The notes under the pieces are model-generated. The model was not told the DNA's origin. It saw nothing but the letters and a program-made list of their open reading frames with translations, and did not search any database. The position numbers and the translations under genes are program-made. A DNA stretch of 7,967 bases from Bacteroidales bacterium (GTDB lineage: Bacteria; Bacteroidota; Bacteroidia; Bacteroidales; Paludibacteraceae), in NCBI GenBank assembly GCA_018066005.1, contig JAGHSG010000010.1:1-7967 (forward strand), in the 5' to 3' direction. Positions 5,236 to 7,967 of this stretch are shown piece after piece (within the stretch, counting starts at the first letter, position 1; each line of letters begins with the position of its first letter).

Positions 5236-7706
5236 AAAACTTTGATTGGAAAAAATTAGTGCCCTATGTAGTGGCAATTGTTGTGTTTGTAGCAATAGCA
5301 CTTATTTATTGCTCCCCTTTGTTAGACGGCAAGGTATTGCAAGCCGGTGATGTGAAGAATTGGGAAGGTGCTGCACAAGAAGCCCGTGAGTTTTACGATA
5401 AAGAGGGGTATAGCCCTTGGTGGACCAATTCAATGTTTGGTGGTATGCCAACCTATCAGATTACCGGAAACTTGCCCTCTGGTCTTATTCGTGCTCATGT
5501 TGAACATATCTCGCATTTTGGCTTTTTTGAAGATTTCAACGCCATCGGCATCATTGCTGCTTATTTCTTTGGTTTCTTCCTAATGTTGCTATGTTTTGGG
5601 GTTAATCCGTGGTTGAGTTTAGTGGGCGGATTGGCAATAGGCTTGTCATCATATTTTTTCCTTATTATCCCTGCCGGACACATTACAAAAGCCGTCGGAT
5701 TGGGATTCTTGGCACCTATGATAGGTGGGTTTTATGCCATTTTCCGAAAGAAATATTGGCTCGGTACACCATTGATAACACTATATGGCATTTTGGGTAT
5801 TACCATGCACCCACAAATGACCTATTATGTCTGTATGTTATTGGGAATCATGGCGATAGCCGAATTATATATCCACATCGCTGAGAAACGTTGGAAGGAT
5901 TTAGGAATAGGTGTAGGCATACTCGTCATCTGTGGCTTGCTTATCTTTGGCACCAAAATCAGTTGGTTGCAGTTGAATCAGAGTTATCTCAAGGAAACCA
6001 TGCGTGGCGGACATAGCGAACTGACGCAACCCGATGTGGATAAGTCCAAGCCTGCCGGTTTAGACATAGACTACGCTACGGCGTGGAGTTATGGCAAAGC
6101 AGAGACTTTGACTTTCCTCATTCCTAATTTTATGGGTGGTGCCAGTGGCTATAATGTGGGGGATAAGTCTGTCCTGTATGAGGAGTTGGTCAAAGCCCGT
6201 GTACCGCGTGGCTCTGCCAAGCAGTTCTGCCAACAGGCACCTACTTATTGGGGAGAGAAGGCGTTTACATCAGGACCTGTTTATATGGGTGCTATTATTT
6301 GTTTCCTGTTTGTCTTAGGTCTGATTATTGTGCCGGGATCATATAAGTGGGCGCTTCTTATCGCCACTATTTTCTCCGTCTTGCTGGCTTGGGGACGCAA
6401 TTTTATGCCGTTCACGCAGTTCTTCTATGACTATTTCCCCATGTACAACAAGTTCCGCGCCGTTGAATCTATCCTTGTGGTAGCAGAAATAACCATCCCT
6501 CTGTTGGGCTTCTTGGCTCTGCAACAACTTACCTCTTCCCCTATAAGGGGAAGTCGGAAGGAGGCTCGTCCTATTCTCGTTGCTGCTGCCATAACGGCAG
6601 GCATCTGTCTTTTCTTTGCCCTCTTTGGCGGTATAATGGACTTTACCAGTTCGTATGATGCACAATGGAAAAACCAGGTGGGCGATATGTATGACCTTAT
6701 TTTGGATCAGCGTGCCGCTATGTTGAAAGCCGACGCTTGGCGCTCGTTTGTCTTTATCGCCTTGGCTGCCGTTGTGCTGTGGCTCTACACGGCAGATAAA
6801 CTCAAGAAAGGATATGTTTATGCCTTATTGGGTGTACTTGTTTTGGCGGACATGGTGCCGGTAGATCGTCGTTTCTTTAATAGCGATAACTTCGTTAGCA
6901 AGAAAGATGATAATCGTTACTTTGCTATGCAACCATGGGAGGAGCAGATTCTGCAAGACAAGTCGTTAGATTACCGCGTGCTCAATGTGGCAGCGAACAC
7001 ATTTAACGATTCGCGTACGTCCTACCGCCTTAAATCTATTGGTGGCTATTCGGCTGCCAAACTGCGTCGTTATCAAGACTTGATTGATGCACATATCAGC
7101 CGTAATAACTGGAATGTGCTTAATATGCTCAATACCAAGTATATCATCACCCGTGACGGCGTGTATCCCAACCCGCAGGCGTTTGGTAATGCGTGGTTTG
7201 TAGATTCGCTTTTGTGCGTCAATACCCCTGATGCCGAGTCTGAAGCGCTCAATACGCTTGACCTACGTCATGTGGCAGTAATGGATACTACCTTTGCTCC
7301 GAACCTGTCTTTATTGGAATCTCATAGGAACCTTATAGGAACCTCATGGGAATCTCATCCTGACATAACCCTGTTATCGTATGCTCCCAATAAACTCGTT
7401 TATGAGGCACAAACGCCGGTTGAGCAAGTGGCTGTTTTCTCGGAAATATACTATCCGCATGATTGGCATTTATACATAGACGGCGAAGAATCTCCCATCT
7501 ATCGTGTCAACTACACGCTGCGTGCCGCCCTCATACCACAAGGAAAGCACAAACTCGTTATGGAATTCGTGCCTGCAGCTCTCAAAACGGATAAGTGGTG
7601 TATGGCTATCTTAATTGTAGCTATTGTGCTAAGTTTAGCAGCCCTTTGCTTACATTTGTTCGGAAAGAAATCAACTTGTTGCCCTTCTGTGGCTGAAAGC
7701 AAATAA
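5232..7706 (+). CDS. YfhO-family polytopic membrane protein (putative GT-C-type glycosyltransferase or flippase partner)
   Basis: This 824-residue inner membrane protein has about 13 hydrophobic helices between 10 and 541, a large soluble region at about 542-785, and one last helix at about 789-808. Helix 1 is at 10-28 and is followed by an outer loop with QAGDVKNWEG (37-46) and SPWWTNSMFGGMPTYQ (61-76), typical of Bacteroidota YfhO proteins. Further landmarks are the PAGHITKA turn at 147-154, TMHPQMTYY at 191-199 and the long loop 245-350. YNKFRAVESILVV at 405-417 and MLNTKYII at 632-639 are also family-like. YfhO of Gram-positive bacteria supports glycosylation of lipoteichoic acid; in this phylum the substrate is unknown. 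The start overlaps the MerR stop (ATGA). Two short repeats interrupt the usual sequence (a palindrome in the loop 434-446 and an 11-base tandem repeat at 696-710). The last 28 codons overlap the convergent glycosyltransferase gene. Confidence 0.9.
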   Translation: MKNFDWKKLVPYVVAIVVFVAIALIYCSPLLDGKVLQAGDVKNWEGAAQEAREFYDKEGYSPWWTNSMFGGMPTYQITGNLPSGLIRAHVEHISHFGFFEDFNAIGIIAAYFFGFFLMLLCFGVNPWLSLVGGLAIGLSSYFFLIIPAGHITKAVGLGFLAPMIGGFYAIFRKKYWLGTPLITLYGILGITMHPQMTYYVCMLLGIMAIAELYIHIAEKRWKDLGIGVGILVICGLLIFGTKISWLQLNQSYLKETMRGGHSELTQPDVDKSKPAGLDIDYATAWSYGKAETLTFLIPNFMGGASGYNVGDKSVLYEELVKARVPRGSAKQFCQQAPTYWGEKAFTSGPVYMGAIICFLFVLGLIIVPGSYKWALLIATIFSVLLAWGRNFMPFTQFFYDYFPMYNKFRAVESILVVAEITIPLLGFLALQQLTSSPIRGSRKEARPILVAAAITAGICLFFALFGGIMDFTSSYDAQWKNQVGDMYDLILDQRAAMLKADAWRSFVFIALAAVVLWLYTADKLKKGYVYALLGVLVLADMVPVDRRFFNSDNFVSKKDDNRYFAMQPWEEQILQDKSLDYRVLNVAANTFNDSRTSYRLKSIGGYSAAKLRRYQDLIDAHISRNNWNVLNMLNTKYIITRDGVYPNPQAFGNAWFVDSLLCVNTPDAESEALNTLDLRHVAVMDTTFAPNLSLLESHRNLIGTSWESHPDITLLSYAPNKLVYEAQTPVEQVAVFSEIYYPHDWHLYIDGEESPIYRVNYTLRAALIPQGKHKLVMEFVPAALKTDKWCMAILIVAIVLSLAALCLHLFGKKSTCCPSVAESK
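6535..6553. repeat. Perfect inverted repeat (7-bp arms, 5-base loop) inside the YfhO gene
   Basis: The arms cttcccc (6535-6541) and ggggaag (6547-6553) are exact reverse complements around tataa. The flank gtcggaagg follows directly. The segment is translated in frame as TSSPIRGSRKE (residues 434-444) in a polar loop between two membrane helices. A strong hairpin after a U-poor stem in the middle of a conserved gene is not a terminator. Palindromes of the type CCCC-TATAA-GGGG followed by gtcgg resemble short dispersed repeats that I recall from Bacteroidales genomes; that link is from memory and needs a search. Confidence 0.6.
7318..7361 (+). repeat. Imperfect tandem repeat, 11-base period, about four units, inside the YfhO gene
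   Basis: The units are aatctcatagg (7318-7328), aaccttatagg (7329-7339), aacctcatggg (7340-7350) and a decaying aatctcatcct (7351-7361). The consensus is AAYCTYATRGG. A degenerate copy may precede it (7307-7317, 7 of 11 positions). Since 11 is not a multiple of 3, the repeat is read in a different phase in each unit, and the peptide repeats only after three units: ESH at 696-698 recurs at 707-709. It lies in the soluble region of the protein. Confidence 0.75.
7621..7706. other. Tail-to-tail overlap of the YfhO and glycosyltransferase genes
   Basis: The stop codon of the plus-strand YfhO gene (TAA, 7704-7706) lies inside the minus-strand glycosyltransferase gene. The stop of the latter (TAG, read from 7623-7621) lies inside the YfhO gene. 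Both C-termini look natural: a final membrane helix plus a short tail on one side, and a family-like VSKGLLNL tail on the other. No hairpin with a T-run is visible here, so the terminators are not apparent. Confidence 0.7.
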
Positions 7707-7967
7707 GGTATCGAAGCCAAAGCACCAACGTGCCGCCCCATTTGACGGCTTCTAAAAACAGACGCTTGCTGTATTCCGTTTTGGAAACGGCGAGCGTTCT
7801 TTGTCGCTCACTAATACCGATTTGTGTAGTCAAACGATTAAAATAATTTTCTTCCAGTTTATATGCAGGAATGGAGTGGTGCAGAATGGGCCAAGGCAAA
7901 TATAGCACCTGCATCCCTAACCGATGCATTTTAGCGAATATATCTTTTTCTTCGCTTCCCATCAGAT
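7621..7967 (-). CDS. Family 2 glycosyltransferase, C-terminal part (5' partial at the window edge)
   Basis: The minus-strand frame is open to the right edge: a Leu codon precedes the ATG at 7962-7960, so that Met is very probably internal. About 115 residues are visible. They begin with LMGSEEKDIFAKMHRLG, which matches the GG(E/D)E-x-D-x-F region of GT2 enzymes where the acidic residues include the likely catalytic base. YLPWPILHHSIP follows, equivalent to the P-x-x-x-x-H segment just after the GT-A core. The remainder (AVKWGGTLVLWLRYLICF and then FRTNVSKGLLNL) resembles the helical C-terminal tail of Bacteroidota GT2 proteins. It would transfer a sugar from a nucleotide donor at the cytoplasmic face during surface polysaccharide or glycoprotein synthesis; donor and acceptor are unknown. 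Its tail runs 86 bases into the 3' end of the YfhO gene. Confidence 0.78.
   Translation of the reverse strand, partial: LMGSEEKDIFAKMHRLGMQVLYLPWPILHHSIPAYKLEENYFNRLTTQIGISERQRTLAVSKTEYSKRLFLEAVKWGGTLVLWLRYLICFQPQKGNKLISFRTNVSKGLLNLAQ

Noticed and set aside
5609..5884. 91-codon open frame in an alternative plus frame inside the YfhO gene
   Set aside because: The main frame carries conserved membrane helices and family motifs throughout; the alternative frame has no motif and no suitable start context.
7713..7752. gaagcc / ggcttc inverted repeat just after the YfhO stop, as a terminator
   Set aside because: The arms are only six bases with a loop of 28, and no T-run follows on either strand in the right place. 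It lies inside the coding sequence of the glycosyltransferase.

Overview
The window looks like a chromosomal segment from a member of the Bacteroidota, most likely the order Bacteroidales. Three things point there. The gene order parA - parB - DUF5683 protein - MltD-type lytic transglycosylase is typical of that phylum. The first two genes belong to Bacteroidota-type envelope families (a periplasmic-binding-protein-like domain and an outer membrane beta-barrel of the OMP_b-brl_2 type). No Shine-Dalgarno sequence stands out before any start; the start regions are A/T-rich instead. Base composition appears moderate and fairly even, and I see no sign of a plasmid, phage or insertion sequence. The species cannot be named from the sequence alone.

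Layout: eight genes run left to right with almost no space between them. (1) 1-789, the C-terminal part of a periplasmic-binding-protein-like protein, cut by the left edge. (2) 786-1484, a small outer membrane beta-barrel. (3) 1490-2248, ParA/Soj. (4) 2245-3069, ParB/Spo0J. (5) 3066-3809, a DUF5683 membrane protein starting with TTG. (6) 3806-4915, an MltD-like lytic transglycosylase with a C-terminal LysM domain. (7) 4915-5235, a short MerR-type regulator. (8) 5232-7706, a large YfhO-family polytopic membrane protein. Six of the seven junctions overlap by 1 or 4 bases (ATGA, TTGA or TAATG); the seventh, before parA, has a 5-base gap. The set therefore reads as one translationally coupled transcript whose promoter lies left of the window. 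On the minus strand, 7621-7967 is the C-terminal part of a family 2 glycosyltransferase, cut by the right edge. It converges on the YfhO gene and overlaps it tail to tail by 86 bases.

How the genes fit together: ParA and ParB segregate the chromosome origin. Their neighbours act in the envelope: peptidoglycan cleavage (MltD), an outer membrane barrel, a probable cell-wall or envelope-associated binding protein, and a YfhO protein probably linked to glycosylation of surface polymers. The operon thus joins chromosome segregation to envelope growth.

The core is ordinary, conserved housekeeping DNA, and I found no convincing new defence, mobile or CRISPR-like system. The unusual signals are small: a perfect 7-bp inverted repeat resembling a dispersed palindromic element sitting in frame inside the YfhO gene; an imperfect tandem repeat with an 11-base period in the same gene; the 86-base convergent overlap; and a MerR plus YfhO pair where the RelA/SpoT gene is often found.
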